Below, piece after piece: positions 1 to 11,327 of a stretch of 64,000 nt of DNA (the stretch's first letter is position 1; every line of letters begins with the position of its first letter). The position numbers and the translations under genes are program-made. The notes under the pieces are model-generated. The model did not search any database. It worked only from the letters and a program-made list of their open reading frames with translations, and had not been told where the DNA came from. The DNA comes from Leptospira neocaledonica (GTDB taxonomy: Bacteria > Spirochaetota > Leptospiria > Leptospirales > Leptospiraceae): contig NZ_NPEA01000003.1 in assembly GCF_002812205.1 (NCBI RefSeq), forward strand, positions 62,001 to 126,000, read 5' to 3'.

Positions 1-1127
1 GTTCCCACATACGGACGATCACAAACTTCTGCATCTCCTATCTTTTGAGTTTCATACAGATCCACTTCTCTTGTATTAAAAGAAAGATTTGCTTCGGTAC
101 TTAAAGAGTTTTGCAGGGAATCAAAAAGTTTTGCCGCTTCTTCTCCGATTGCTTCTCCTATTCTTCTGGATTCTATGAAACCTTGCATATCTTCGCGGTA
201 ATCAGGAGAGTTATCCCCATGAGTGGAATTATTCAGAGCATGAATCGGATCCCAGCTAGGTTTAAAATCTTTACGGATCTTCTTCTCTAAAATTCGAGCA
301 GGATATGCAAACACATCCGCGTTTGCAACATCATTGGAATCAGGTACTGTGGTTCCATGAACGGAGAATGTGGAAAATGCTCCGAGAGGTTTATATCTTC
401 CGTCTTTGTCTTGTGCATCGATGCGGATCATCACTAAATCAGGATTGATTGCTTGGTATTGGATCTCAGGTTTTAATTCTTCGAATCCTGAGTTTTTATT
501 TGCACGATATGCGTCCAAGGATCTGTTTCTAGTTAATCCCCAAATAGCTGTTTTTCCGGAAGCTATCTTAGCAGGTTTTGCCGACTTATAAGCTTCTTCA
601 ACGCCATTGGTTAAACGATCCAATACGAAATCGGTCCAACCCTTATCGAATCCCGGTTTATTGGAAGCGAACTCGTTATAAAAATTATTATCATAGAAAT
701 TAGCAGGAGCAGAATGAGTATGAGTTCCTGCAAATACGATCCCGCCAAATGAAATGTCAGTCTTGGAAGCCAAACGTTCTGCAAGCAAGTGATGGATCAA
801 AAGAGAACCTGACAAAAGATCACTTTGGATCAGCACAACAGGTTCATTTGCATCTTTTCTAATATAGAAAATTCTAGCATAAAGACGAGTGCGAAAACCT
901 TTTTCGGTTTCTGCCATTTTGGAATAACCTGCCAAAGGTAAACCGGGAGGAGGAGTTAGGTCCACCTTGGAAATTCCTGCGACCAGTCCTCTGGTTTTGG
1001 AAGCAACTTCCGGTTTTTTATACGCGATCTTATATTCGGCGACGGTTCCGCAAGCGACTGCGGAAAAGATCAGAAGGATCGAAACTAGGTACGGTTGTAT
1101 TTTCTTCACAATTTGATTCGGGTTCAT
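1..1127 (-). CDS. Neutral/alkaline ceramidase-like lipoprotein (3' part cut off by window edge)
   Basis: Read on the minus strand from an ATG at 1127 behind a strong GGAGGGGG ribosome site; about 375 residues are present and the C-terminus lies outside the window. The N-terminus is a lipoprotein signal with Cys26 after a hydrophobic stretch, so the enzyme is probably membrane-anchored and exported. The body matches the N-terminal domain of neutral/alkaline non-lysosomal ceramidases. I see AGISKVDLTPP near the start, a zinc-type AGTHTHSAP motif, FSVHGTT further on, and GDNSP, which corresponds to the segment carrying the nucleophilic serine in that family. Known members hydrolyse the N-acyl bond of ceramide. 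The true substrate here is unknown, since some bacterial members are only ceramidase-like. No partner gene is visible; the next gene is divergent. Confidence 0.8.
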   Translation of the reverse strand, partial: MNPNQIVKKIQPYLVSILLIFSAVACGTVAEYKIAYKKPEVASKTRGLVAGISKVDLTPPPGLPLAGYSKMAETEKGFRTRLYARIFYIRKDANEPVVLIQSDLLSGSLLIHHLLAERLASKTDISFGGIVFAGTHTHSAPANFYDNNFYNEFASNKPGFDKGWTDFVLDRLTNGVEEAYKSAKPAKIASGKTAIWGLTRNRSLDAYRANKNSGFEELKPEIQYQAINPDLVMIRIDAQDKDGRYKPLGAFSTFSVHGTTVPDSNDVANADVFAYPARILEKKIRKDFKPSWDPIHALNNSTHGDNSPDYREDMQGFIESRRIGEAIGEEAAKLFDSLQNSLSTEANLSFNTREVDLYETQKIGDAEVCDRPYVG

Positions 1128-1267
1128 TCCCCCTCCGGGAATTCTTTGGTTTTTTTAGCCTCTACTTGCTATCAGAAGGGTAAGTTCTTAGCAAGAATTT
1201 TCGGATATGAGTATGGTATCGATCCGTCTTACAAACCAATTATATTCTCCAAAAATAGCTCGGATTT

Positions 1268-1296
1268 TTGAGCCTCTTATTAGTTTGGGATAAAAT
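1268..1296 (+). promoter_or_regulatory. Sigma70-type promoter for the thioesterase-like gene
   Basis: TTGAGC at 1268-1273, a 17-base spacer, and TAAAAT at 1291-1296. An AGGA ribosome site follows at 1312-1315 before the ATG at 1323. Inferred by motif matching only. Confidence 0.45.
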
Positions 1297-1322
1297 AAGA
1301 AGTAAAAGATCAGGAATCTTCT

Positions 1323-1790
1323 ATGACCCAACCGGGCTTTTTACAAAGACTTAAATTTCATTTTTTCAATTTCTACCCTCCCTATTTTGGTGCGGGGATC
1401 AAGGTGAAAGCCTTGAACAAAGAAAGAACTTTATTCTCCACCACAATGAAACTCACATCTTTTAATAAGAATTATGTGGGAACACAATTCGGAGGATCTC
1501 TCTATTCAATGTGTGATCCTTTTTATATGTTGATCCTGATGGAACATTTAGGATCCGGATATTTGGTTTGGGACAAAGCTGCAACTATACGATTCATCAA
1601 ACCTGGAGAAGGAACTGTAAGAGCAGAGTTTCATATCCCTAAGGAAAAAATCCAAGAGATCAAAGAAGAAACAGATCGTAAAAGAAAAATGGACGTTACA
1701 TTCACCGCCCAGATCGTCGATGTGAAAACCGGCAAACTTGTGGCCGAAGTAGATAAGGTCATCTATGTCAGAAAAAAATTGAAAGAGTAA
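1323..1790 (+). CDS. DUF4442-like hotdog-fold thioesterase-like protein
   Basis: 155 residues, ATG start with AGGA eight bases upstream. The sequence fits the DUF4442 / YiiD-C type of hotdog protein. The central segment with [19 protein letters not shown] is the typical helix-entry region where these proteins bind acyl-CoA, followed by strands rich in [14 protein letters not shown]. These families are thought to be acyl-CoA thioesterases, but no substrate can be read here. No signal peptide, so cytoplasmic. The gene stands alone with its own promoter. Near the stop there is a run of seven A residues (about 1772-1778); slippage there would add a tail of about 40 residues ending at 1903 (see findings). 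Confidence 0.7.
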   Translation: MTQPGFLQRLKFHFFNFYPPYFGAGIKVKALNKERTLFSTTMKLTSFNKNYVGTQFGGSLYSMCDPFYMLILMEHLGSGYLVWDKAATIRFIKPGEGTVRAEFHIPKEKIQEIKEETDRKRKMDVTFTAQIVDVKTGKLVAEVDKVIYVRKKLKE

Positions 1791-1822
1791 GATATAAAGT
1801 CTGCCGCCCAAATTTCGTCAGT

Positions 1823-1903
1823 ATGAGATTTGTTGGAGTTCCTACCAAGCCCGGGACCTTCGACTCGGATGATCCTAAAGAAAGCCCTTTAAATCTTTTT
1901 TAA
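1823..1903 (+). other. Possible 26-codon small ORF or frameshift tail
   Basis: ATG at 1823 to TAA at 1901-1903. The peptide has a protein-like composition (FVGVPTKPGTFDSDDPKES) but no ribosome site. The same frame is open back into the end of the thioesterase gene, so it may be a read-through tail after slippage on the A-run, or chance. The end overlaps the hairpin at 1884-1910. Confidence 0.2.
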
Positions 1904-1910
1904 AGGGGCC
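1884..1910 (+). terminator. Hairpin between thioesterase-like gene and gcvT
   Basis: GCCCTTTAAA pairs with TTTAAAGGGGC across a short T-rich loop, with one bulged G. No clean T-run follows, so this may be a weak terminator or an mRNA leader structure of the gcv operon. No glycine riboswitch consensus was recognised here. Confidence 0.35.
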
Positions 1911-1961
1911 TAAAATTGTTTTTCCCTAGGGACTACGATGAAATGATGGCCCCAAACGCTT

Positions 1962-3074
1962 ATGTCCCAATGGAAAACCACACCTCTGTATGAGGAGCAT
2001 AAACTTTTAGGCGCCAAGATGATCCCTTTCGGCGGCTGGGATATGCCTGTTCAATATTCAGGAATCATCGCTGAACATACGGCGACTAGAGAAGCTGCCG
2101 GTCTCTTCGATGTTTCTCATATGGGAGAAATTTTTATCGAAGGCCAGGCTGATATTATTCTAGGCTTCCTCGAATCAGTTACCTGCAATTCTGTTTCTTC
2201 CTTAGCTAACGGACAAGTACAGTATAACGCTATCATCAATGAGAATGGCGGACTGGTCGACGATATCACTCTCTATAAGTTCAGTGATCAAAAATATATG
2301 ATCTGCGCAAACGCATCTAATGTGGATTCCGTTTACGAGTATCTGAAAAAATACGTGCCGAGTTCTGCAAAGTTGGAGAACCAAAGCGCTTCTTGGCATC
2401 AGATCGCAATCCAAGGTCCCAAAGCAGATTCCATTCTTTCTTCTTATTTCAAATCGGATCTAAGCCATATCGGATATTATAAATTCGTGTTATTCCCCTT
2501 TGCGGGCGAAGAGATCATTCTTTCCAGAACAGGTTATACGGGCGAAGATGGATTTGAAATTTATAGTTCCAATGCTACTGGTGTTAAAATCTGGAAGGAA
2601 CTTATAGAGTTCGGAAAAAACCAAGGACTTCTTCCTGTAGGTTTAGGTGCCAGAGACACACTTAGGATCGAAGCAAAATATCCTCTTTATGGCCATGAGT
2701 TGGACGAGAATAGAAGTCCAAACCAATCCGGGATAGGCTGGATCGTAAAAGAAAAACAAACGCAGTATCCTAAATACCAAGAGATTATCTCCGAAAAAAA
2801 AGAAGGCCCTAAAAGGAAGATCGTGGCATTCGAACTGCAAGAAGCTGGAGTCCCAAGAGAGAATATGCCTGTTTTAGATTCAAACGGCAAAAATATCGGG
2901 ATTACAACTTCCGGTACCTTCTCCCCTTCTTTAAAAAAAGGAATAGGACTCGCACTCATCGATTCTGAAAAGATCCAACATGGAGAATCGATCCAAATAG
3001 AGATCAGAGGACAGGCAAAGTCCGCAATTATATTCACCCAATCTTTCATTCCGGGAAGCATTCGGAAAAATTAA
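1962..3074 (+). CDS. gcvT: Glycine cleavage system T protein (aminomethyltransferase)
   Basis: 370 residues, full length for the family. GcvT takes the aminomethyl group from the lipoyl arm of H protein, releases ammonia and passes the one-carbon unit to tetrahydrofolate. The N-terminus ([19 protein letters not shown], then [11 protein letters not shown]) and the [21 protein letters not shown] block are diagnostic. The ATG at 1962 lacks a good ribosome site, and in-frame upstream ATG codons are closed by a stop, so this start is kept. First gene of gcvT-gcvH-gcvP, with gaps of 15 and 9 bases to and within the rest of the operon. Cytoplasmic. Confidence 0.97.
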   Translation: MSQWKTTPLYEEHKLLGAKMIPFGGWDMPVQYSGIIAEHTATREAAGLFDVSHMGEIFIEGQADIILGFLESVTCNSVSSLANGQVQYNAIINENGGLVDDITLYKFSDQKYMICANASNVDSVYEYLKKYVPSSAKLENQSASWHQIAIQGPKADSILSSYFKSDLSHIGYYKFVLFPFAGEEIILSRTGYTGEDGFEIYSSNATGVKIWKELIEFGKNQGLLPVGLGARDTLRIEAKYPLYGHELDENRSPNQSGIGWIVKEKQTQYPKYQEIISEKKEGPKRKIVAFELQEAGVPRENMPVLDSNGKNIGITTSGTFSPSLKKGIGLALIDSEKIQHGESIQIEIRGQAKSAIIFTQSFIPGSIRKN

Positions 3075-3089
3075 ACTAAGGATTTTCAA

Positions 3090-3482
3090 ATGGCAGTAAC
3101 TAACGCACCTCCGGGCTATAAATTCACAGAAAAACACGAATGGGTAAAAGTAGAAGGAGACACCGCATTGATCGGGATCTCAGACTATGCACAAGCGGCA
3201 CTTGGAGATATCGTTTTTGTGGATCTTCCAAAAGTAGGAAAATCGATCAAACAACTGGATACATTCGGAACAATCGAATCCGTAAAGGCGGCAGAAGATT
3301 TATATGCTCCTATCAGCGGAGAAGTAGTCGAAGTTAATGGAAACCTCTCCAAAAACCCGGCTGCAGTGAATTCGGATCCTTTCGGTTCTTGGATGATCCG
3401 AGTCAAAGGGATCAATTCTTCCGAGTTGGAGAAATTATTAGATCCCGAATCTTACAGAGAATTAGTCAGCAAACTGGATTAG
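3090..3482 (+). CDS. gcvH: Glycine cleavage system H protein (lipoyl carrier)
   Basis: 130 residues, normal size. H protein carries a lipoyl arm that shuttles the aminomethyl intermediate between P, T and L proteins. The lipoylated lysine is Lys66 in the motif [15 protein letters not shown]. The C-terminal [13 protein letters not shown] segment is also typical. It sits between gcvT and gcvP in one operon. The L protein (lipoamide dehydrogenase) is not in the window. Confidence 0.97.
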   Translation: MAVTNAPPGYKFTEKHEWVKVEGDTALIGISDYAQAALGDIVFVDLPKVGKSIKQLDTFGTIESVKAAEDLYAPISGEVVEVNGNLSKNPAAVNSDPFGSWMIRVKGINSSELEKLLDPESYRELVSKLD

Positions 3483-3491
3483 GAAAATAGA

Positions 3492-6380
<2,889 letters not shown>

Positions 6381-6407
6381 TTTTTCGGTAAAGTCAGAAG
6401 ATAATAA

Positions 6408-6437
6408 AAAAGACCGGGGTTTTTGCTCCGGTCTTTT
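6408..6437. terminator. Intrinsic terminator after gcvP, probably bidirectional
   Basis: AAAGACCGG and CCGGTCTTT form a stem around a T-rich loop, with A-runs on the left and T-runs on the right. It lies between two convergent genes and can serve both strands. Confidence 0.85.
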
Positions 6438-6464
6438 TGTTTTCAAAAGATAGAAAGTTCAGAA

Positions 6465-7058
6465 TTAATCGTCTTTCTTTTTCTTTTTGGATTTTTTAGA
6501 CTTCTTGGAGTCTCCGTCATCATCGTCTTTGTCTTTTTTGGATTTCTTGGAATCCTTTACGTCATCCTCATCCTTATCTTTTTTAGACTTCTTTGACTTT
6601 TTAGATTTTTTGGAATCTCCATCATCGTCATCGTCCTTATCCTTCTTGGATTTTTTGGACTTCTTAGAATCAGAATCGTCGTCTTTATCTTTTTTGGATT
6701 TCTTGGATTCCTTAACGTCATCCTCATCCTTGTCTTTTTTAGACTTTTTCTTCTTTTTAGGCTCGTCTTGGTCGTCGTCTTCGTCCTTATCTTTGGACTT
6801 TTTAGCCTTAGACTTTTTTACAGAATCTCCTGAATCGGAAGCTTTACCAGGCTTCGCCCTGCAATAAGCATCTACATTAGTTCCGTCTTGTTTGGAATAA
6901 CCGGAAACCCAAGTACAATCCGAATCGGATTCACATTGACCTTTGGATAAACCTTGGCATTGGGATTCTGCAGAAAGAGAAGTCCCACTTAAAATAAGCA
7001 AACCTGCAAAAAGAATACTAGTGATGAATTTTAAAAGATATATCGGTTTACGATACAT
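6465..7058 (-). CDS. Secreted cysteine motif protein with long Lys/Asp/Ser repeat tail
   Basis: 197 residues with an AGGAG ribosome site. Residues 1-30 form a signal peptide (hydrophobic ILFAGLLIL core, ends near LSAES). A short cysteine region follows with C-x7-C-x5-C spacing in QCQGLSKGQCESDSDCTW, plus AYCRAKPG. From about residue 78 to the end the protein consists of degenerate KKSKKDKDDD units, strongly charged and presumably disordered. I do not recognise a function. Such a tail could bind metal, nucleic acid or anionic surfaces, but that is inference. The codon repeats make the gene prone to length variation between strains. Confidence 0.75.
   Translation of the reverse strand: MYRKPIYLLKFITSILFAGLLILSGTSLSAESQCQGLSKGQCESDSDCTWVSGYSKQDGTNVDAYCRAKPGKASDSGDSVKKSKAKKSKDKDEDDDQDEPKKKKKSKKDKDEDDVKESKKSKKDKDDDSDSKKSKKSKKDKDDDDDGDSKKSKKSKKSKKDKDEDDVKDSKKSKKDKDDDDGDSKKSKKSKKKKKDD
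6470..6800 (-). repeat. Degenerate tandem repeat coding for K/D/S-rich units
   Basis: On the minus strand, units coding for KKSKKDKD with D, E, S or G additions recur about ten times, with variable spacing. On the plus strand the same DNA reads as an open but artefactual DFLDFLESPSSSS protein. Confidence 0.75.
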
Positions 7059-7246
7059 TCTATCGGCTCCTAAATCGAATGGTTCGACAAGGATCTAGAT
7101 TGAAAAAGAATTTGCGATCCTGAAATATTCCGGACTGAAAAATATTTATTGATCCGTTTACGATCAAACGGATTGAGATATTCACTAAAACGAAATTAAT
7201 TTCCTATATTTCAAAAAAATTATATTAGAATCGTTTTAAAAAGGTG

Positions 7247-7272
7247 GGTCGGGAGGGGAATTCCCCCCGACC
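7247..7272 (-). terminator. Terminator of the candidate small RNA
   Basis: GGTCGGG pairs with CCCGACC and an inner GGG with CCC around AATT. On the minus strand a T5 run follows after a four-base spacer (CACC). Confidence 0.65.
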
Positions 7273-7287
7273 AAGCACAGTCAGGAA

Positions 7288-7341
7288 TCAACCGCCATAG
7301 TACATCAACTGGAACCCGTATATAGGATATAAAATGCCCAT
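7288..7341 (-). CDS. Possible 17-residue mini-protein inside the candidate small RNA
   Basis: ATG at 7341, TGA at 7288-7290; the peptide MGILYPIYGFQLMYYGG is hydrophobic with a Tyr/Gly end. A GGGGAG sequence lies upstream but rather far from the ATG. It stops just before the terminator hairpin, as expected for a real mini-gene, but chance cannot be excluded. Confidence 0.2.
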   Translation of the reverse strand: MGILYPIYGFQLMYYGG

Positions 7342-7388
7342 CTAATCTAACATTAACTCCCCGGGTCCATACCTTCAGAGCGGTCCGC

Positions 7389-7417
7389 ATTCTACTATCG
7401 AGTCTTGCACTCGTCAA
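7389..7417 (-). promoter_or_regulatory. Sigma70-type promoter of the candidate small RNA
   Basis: On the minus strand TTGACG (7412-7417), a 17-base spacer, TAGAAT (7389-7394). This is one of the best promoter matches in the window. Start of transcription would be near 7382. Confidence 0.55.
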
Positions 7418-7672
7418 GCTTACAAAATAAATCTGATGCAAAATTTGGAAAAAAATTTCATTTGGAAATATCTTTTTTCGAACAGTCGATATTCCACAGG
7501 CGATCAAATAGATTATATTCACTATTTGTAATGATCTTTAGGTAAATCGGCCGTATTCCAAACTTTATACTAACTGTTCAGAATTCCGATTTTTAATGGA
7601 TCGATGGTCGATAAAATCCAAGGGTCTGGATTGAAGTTTTAATTTTTGGAAAGAATATCCCGGGAAATAAAA

Positions 7673-7696
7673 AAGGCCGGATTTGAATCCGGCCTT
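7673..7696 (-). terminator. Intrinsic terminator of the 5S rRNA gene
   Basis: Perfect 11-base stem AAGGCCGGATT / AATCCGGCCTT with a two-base gap, followed on the minus strand by a T-run. It lies 18 bases after the 5S 3' end. Confidence 0.9.
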
Positions 7697-7713
7697 ATAT
7701 GATTGCGGTAGAA

Positions 7714-7831
<118 letters not shown>

Positions 7832-7961
7832 ATCTATAACCAGTATTCCCTGCCGACCTCGGAAGTCTACTTTTTTTCAAAGAAAAAGAAGAAGTTTTTA
7901 AGGAGAAGAAGGAGCCGAATTTCGGAATTTTTTCCTCCGTCCCGCGACGCAGATCCAAGTT

Positions 7962-8606
7962 TCAATATTCTAAAGAAAGTGCTCTGACTTCTTCTTTGGA
8001 ATATGCATCCGGTTTTTTTAATATTTGGACCAATGCTTTGAATTCTCTAGGAAGAAGTTTTCCCGGATGTTTATTAAAATGATATTTGGAAGATTTATAG
8101 ATACCGTTCAACCCCTTCCCCCAATATACCAAATTCAAATAATATTCCAAAACCCCTTTTTTACCCAACTCCTCGTCCAAGGCTTGTGCGATCCTGATCT
8201 CTTTCAATTTGCGAGTTAATGTTTTATCTCTGGATAAAAATAATGTCCGGGCAAGTTGTTGGTCCAAAGTGCTTGCTCCTCTTAATCTTCTGAAAAAAAA
8301 GGCAGCTTGTATAATAGAAGATTGTATATCCGCCAAAGAATATCCTCTATGTCTGTAGAATCTGTAGTCTTCTACTTCTACTAAATATTCCAAACTTCCT
8401 GGGGGCAATTCCTCTAATCTTACCCAATCATTTTCAAGCGGGACTGACTCTAAATTTTCCGGTAAGTAAACTAGTTTGTTCTCTCTGAATAAGATCCTTT
8501 TTTCAGGAAAGGTTTGGTAATAAATAAGAAGAAGGAATACTAATACAAGAATACTTCTGATCCCAAAGAAAAACCATCTATGTAAAAAATGATTTCCTTC
8601 GTTCAT
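7962..8606 (-). CDS. mtgA: Monofunctional peptidoglycan glycosyltransferase (GT51)
   Basis: 214 residues. An N-terminal membrane anchor (residues 15-30) precedes a GT51 domain that polymerises lipid II into glycan strands on the outer face of the inner membrane. Motif I is VEDYRFYRHRGYS with catalytic Glu79. Motif II is RGASTLDQQ, a variant of the usual GGSTITQQ. The RKLKE and LEYYLNLVYWG blocks follow. No transpeptidase domain is present. The ATG overlaps the stop of the upstream reductase gene (8603-8606), so the two are translationally coupled. Confidence 0.85.
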   Translation of the reverse strand: MNEGNHFLHRWFFFGIRSILVLVFLLLIYYQTFPEKRILFRENKLVYLPENLESVPLENDWVRLEELPPGSLEYLVEVEDYRFYRHRGYSLADIQSSIIQAAFFFRRLRGASTLDQQLARTLFLSRDKTLTRKLKEIRIAQALDEELGKKGVLEYYLNLVYWGKGLNGIYKSSKYHFNKHPGKLLPREFKALVQILKKPDAYSKEEVRALSLEY

Positions 8607-9271
8607 TGGACTTCAGGATTGTTTTGTTTGTCGTATACCAAGAATACTTCCTGCTCTTTCTGTTCGGAAGATACAAGTTTCCAATCCGCTTTGTCAAAGT
8701 TAAGATAAGCGGATTCTCCTCCCGTGATAGAAGGTAAACCGGATTGACCTATAAAAAAAGGAACTATGGTAAGATAAAGTCTATCTACTAGTCCCTTCCT
8801 AAAGAAAGAATCATTCAATCTCGGGCCACCTTCTAAAAGTATTTTGGAATACCCTCTTTTTTCCAAATCTTTTAGAATAATCTCCGGATCCAGATCTTCT
8901 CCTTGTAATGAAACTATTTCCGCAAACTCGGACAATTCGGACCTGACCTGAGATTCGTTTTTAGAAGTGCAGAAGAGCAGCGGTTTTACTTTAGAAAAAT
9001 GAAATACTTTTTTATCGGAAGGAAGTATGCCAGTTCGGACAAGTAAAATTGCCCGAGGTTCCTTTTCAGATTCTACGTATCTTAGATGTGTAACCGGATC
9101 GTCGTTTAGAATGCTGTTTTTTCCGAGGATGAGCGCGTCCGCTTCGGAGCGAATCTGGTCCATTCTTCTTTTATCATTTCGGGAAGAAAGGCCATACCAT
9201 TTTCCGTCCGGACGACATACCTTTCCGTCCAAGGTCATCGCCATATTCACGGCTAAAAAAGGACGAGTCAT
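8603..9271 (-). CDS. RibD C-terminal / dihydrofolate-reductase-fold NADPH reductase
   Basis: 222 residues. The fold matches RibD_C: NMAMTLDGKVCRPDGKWYGLS at the N-terminus, DALILGKNSILNDDP, then KILLEGGPRLNDSFFRKGLVDRLYLTIVP. RibD_C enzymes reduce the ribosyl group of a pyrimidine intermediate in riboflavin synthesis; free-standing members can have other substrates. The deaminase domain of RibD is absent. It overlaps both neighbours by four bases, a compact three-gene operon with a BFD-like ferredoxin and a peptidoglycan glycosyltransferase. Confidence 0.8.
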   Translation of the reverse strand: MTRPFLAVNMAMTLDGKVCRPDGKWYGLSSRNDKRRMDQIRSEADALILGKNSILNDDPVTHLRYVESEKEPRAILLVRTGILPSDKKVFHFSKVKPLLFCTSKNESQVRSELSEFAEIVSLQGEDLDPEIILKDLEKRGYSKILLEGGPRLNDSFFRKGLVDRLYLTIVPFFIGQSGLPSITGGESAYLNFDKADWKLVSSEQKEQEVFLVYDKQNNPEVQ

Positions 9272-9495
9272 TGAGGTTTAGAAGAGAGGGTTTCGGAAAG
9301 CAATTTGAGAACTCTTCCTCTGCATGTACCGCAGCCGGTACAACAATTTGTGTCTCTCATCAATTTACCCAAAGTGTCATTGCCTCTACGGATAGAATTC
9401 GTAATATCCTCTTCGGATACTTGGTTGCATACGCAAACCTTTCTAGGCCGCATCAGAGCGTTCAGGTCTATTTGATTAAAATCGAAAGAATTCAT
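9268..9495 (-). CDS. BFD-like [2Fe-2S] protein
   Basis: 75 residues, ATG with GAAGG upstream. Four cysteines in CVCNQVSEED and CCTGCGTCRG match the bacterioferritin-associated ferredoxin type of [2Fe-2S] domain. Such proteins donate electrons for iron release from bacterioferritin or serve in other redox complexes. No bacterioferritin gene is nearby. First gene of the three-gene minus-strand operon. Confidence 0.85.
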   Translation of the reverse strand: MNSFDFNQIDLNALMRPRKVCVCNQVSEEDITNSIRRGNDTLGKLMRDTNCCTGCGTCRGRVLKLLSETLSSKPQ

Positions 9496-9684
9496 CAGGC
9501 CTTCTATTTATTGGACGCCGAAAGCAAAACCATCACTCAAGCTAAACATAAGAAGGCTCGAATCAAGAGAATTTTTTCCCATCTGATTAACGAAATATAA
9601 CGGATTCCAGAAGGGATATTTCTCGTTGACAACCGGACTTTCGGGCTCATCCTCTTCGGAAATTCCATAAAGGAAACCTACAGA

Positions 9685-11037
9685 ATGCAAGTAACCAAAC
9701 GCGCTCCCTTAAGGGAAATTTTCGGATGGTGCATGTTCGATTTCGCCAATTCTAGTTATACCACAGTAATTATAACAGTCATCTATTGCAGAGTTTTCGC
9801 GGAAGTAATCGTTCCAATCTCCTCCAATCCGGCAAATCCTTATGAGGACGGGAATTTTTTATTTGGACTAGCTTTATTTTTCTCTTATTTATTAGTAGTA
9901 GTAACTGGTCCGTTATTCGGGGCTATCTCCGACTTCTCCGCTAAGAAGAAAACATTCCTATTCTGGAGTTATATCAGCTGTGTAATCAGCACTGCAGCTT
10001 TTTGGTTGGTTACCACTCCAGGTTCTTGGGAATTAGGTTTTGCTTTAATCATTCTTTCTAACTTCTTCTTTGCTTCAGGAGAGAACTTTGCTTCTTCTTT
10101 CTTACCTCATTTGGGGCCCAAGGAAGAATTAGGTAAAATTTCGGGATACGCTTGGGGAGTCGGGTATATGGGGGGGCTTCTTTCCGTATTCTTGGTCCAG
10201 ACTCTGGTGGCACCTTCGATCGATCCCGCAATCTACGGTTCTCTTAGATTTGTAGGACCTCTTACAGCCTTGTTCTTCTTGCTTGCAGGAATTCCAACAT
10301 TCTTACTTTTGAAAGAATACCAACCGGCTATTAAAATACCGGAGGGAGAAAGTTATCTTACTATCGGTTTTAAACAATTATCAGAGAGTATTAAATCGAT
10401 AAGACATTTTAAAGACCTAGTCATCTATTTGATCTCCCTATTCTTCTCCATGGCAGCACTTGCAATCGTGATCGCATTTGCATTCTTATATGGGAATCAA
10501 GAAATTAAAATCACTCCCGGACAAGAGGCGGCATTATTCGTATTACTTCAATTTTTTGCGATGATAGGAGCAATATTCTTCGGATTCGTTCAGGATAAGA
10601 TCGGAGCCAAGAAAACTTTCAATATCACTTTGGTATTTTGGATCTTCTGTCTGATCGGGATTTATTTCGTAAGAGAGATCACAGGTTTTGTAAACGGACT
10701 AGGAGTGGATATCTCCGTACAATGGGTATTCGTAATCTTCGGAACTCTTGCTGGTTCAGGAGTTGGATCGACTCAGTCGGCAAGTAGAGCGATTGTTGGG
10801 GTCTTCTCCCCTGAATCCAAGTCAGGAGAATTCTTTGGTCTCTGGGGTCTCTCCGGAAAACTTGCGGCTGCAATCGGAGTTTTTGCAATCGGTATATTAC
10901 AGAAAATTTTCGATCTTAGAAATGCGTTCTTAGTGGTTGCCGTATTCTTCTTTATCTCTTTGATCATCAATACGTTTGTGAATGAAAAAAGAGGAATAGA
11001 AAAAGCGAAAGAATGGGAAAGAAACGGAGGGAATTAA
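9685..11037 (+). CDS. UMF1 / Atg22-like major facilitator transporter
   Basis: 450 residues with about twelve hydrophobic segments. The N-terminal FGWCMFDFANSSYTTVIIT and the GPLFGAISDFSAKKK loop are hallmarks of the UMF1 (Atg22-like) branch of the MFS. Yeast Atg22 exports amino acids from the vacuole; bacterial substrates are largely unknown, so none is assigned. Inner membrane. The start lies inside the divergent leader of the BFD gene. Confidence 0.88.
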   Translation: MQVTKRAPLREIFGWCMFDFANSSYTTVIITVIYCRVFAEVIVPISSNPANPYEDGNFLFGLALFFSYLLVVVTGPLFGAISDFSAKKKTFLFWSYISCVISTAAFWLVTTPGSWELGFALIILSNFFFASGENFASSFLPHLGPKEELGKISGYAWGVGYMGGLLSVFLVQTLVAPSIDPAIYGSLRFVGPLTALFFLLAGIPTFLLLKEYQPAIKIPEGESYLTIGFKQLSESIKSIRHFKDLVIYLISLFFSMAALAIVIAFAFLYGNQEIKITPGQEAALFVLLQFFAMIGAIFFGFVQDKIGAKKTFNITLVFWIFCLIGIYFVREITGFVNGLGVDISVQWVFVIFGTLAGSGVGSTQSASRAIVGVFSPESKSGEFFGLWGLSGKLAAAIGVFAIGILQKIFDLRNAFLVVAVFFFISLIINTFVNEKRGIEKAKEWERNGGN

Positions 11038-11096
11038 CCCTCCTTCTTCTAAGCTTTTGCTTGAAAATCCGAAACTACTCGTCTATACTTTAGATT

Positions 11097-11327
11097 GTGG
11101 CAGGCACAGAATTCCATACAGAAGACGAGTTTGAGTCCCACCAGAGTCAAAGAAAATTGGCTTTGGCGACTATGGACGAATTGACCCAAACCAAATTGGA
11201 TCTGTTGGATGCTGGTAAAGAAATTCCTAAATTTCTAAACTACGCTATCTCTTACCTGAACCGTAAATATCTCACAGAAGAAAAAGTGATCAGCGATCTG
11301 ATCGTTCGAAGAGATTCTGCGAATTAA
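11097..11327 (+). CDS. Small conserved-looking hypothetical protein
   Basis: 76 residues from a GTG start; an ATG at 11172 is a shorter option. The acidic N-terminus leads into a predicted helical region (LALATMDELTQTKLDLLDAGKEIPKF). No signal peptide and no family recognised. Its stop abuts the stop of the convergent lipoprotein gene. Confidence 0.55.
   Translation: MAGTEFHTEDEFESHQSQRKLALATMDELTQTKLDLLDAGKEIPKFLNYAISYLNRKYLTEEKVISDLIVRRDSAN

Larger units (their letters stand above)
7243..7382 (-). ncRNA. Candidate orphan small RNA (or leader of a 17-codon ORF)
   Basis: Inside an otherwise AT-rich 650-base gap lies a GC-richer block on the minus strand with a strong promoter (7389-7417) and a strong hairpin terminator (7247-7272 with T5 at 7238-7242). 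The implied transcript is about 140 bases. Internal pairing is possible between GGACCCG near the 5' end and CGGGTTCC further on. It does not show the 4.5S, tmRNA or RNase P signatures known to me. A 17-codon ORF (7288-7341) lies within it, so a mini-protein gene is the alternative. Confidence 0.5.

Noticed and set aside
1791..1961. Glycine riboswitch upstream of gcvT
   Set aside because: The conserved aptamer core was not found; only a simple hairpin is present.
6470..6800. Repeats considered as a CRISPR array
   Set aside because: Units are short, variable and in frame with a protein; there are no unique spacers of constant length and no cas genes.
6487..6867. Plus-strand open frame rich in DFLDFLES and poly-Ser
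   Set aside because: It is the antisense of the Lys/Asp repeat gene. The minus strand has the signal peptide, the ribosome site and the cysteine region.
7220..7522. Minus-strand 100-codon open frame across the candidate small RNA
   Set aside because: Its start lies upstream of the best promoter, there is no ribosome site, and it runs through the terminator hairpin. The composition does not look coding.
9508..9690. 60-codon minus-strand frame upstream of the BFD-like gene
   Set aside because: No ribosome site or family, and it covers the leader region of two divergent genes.
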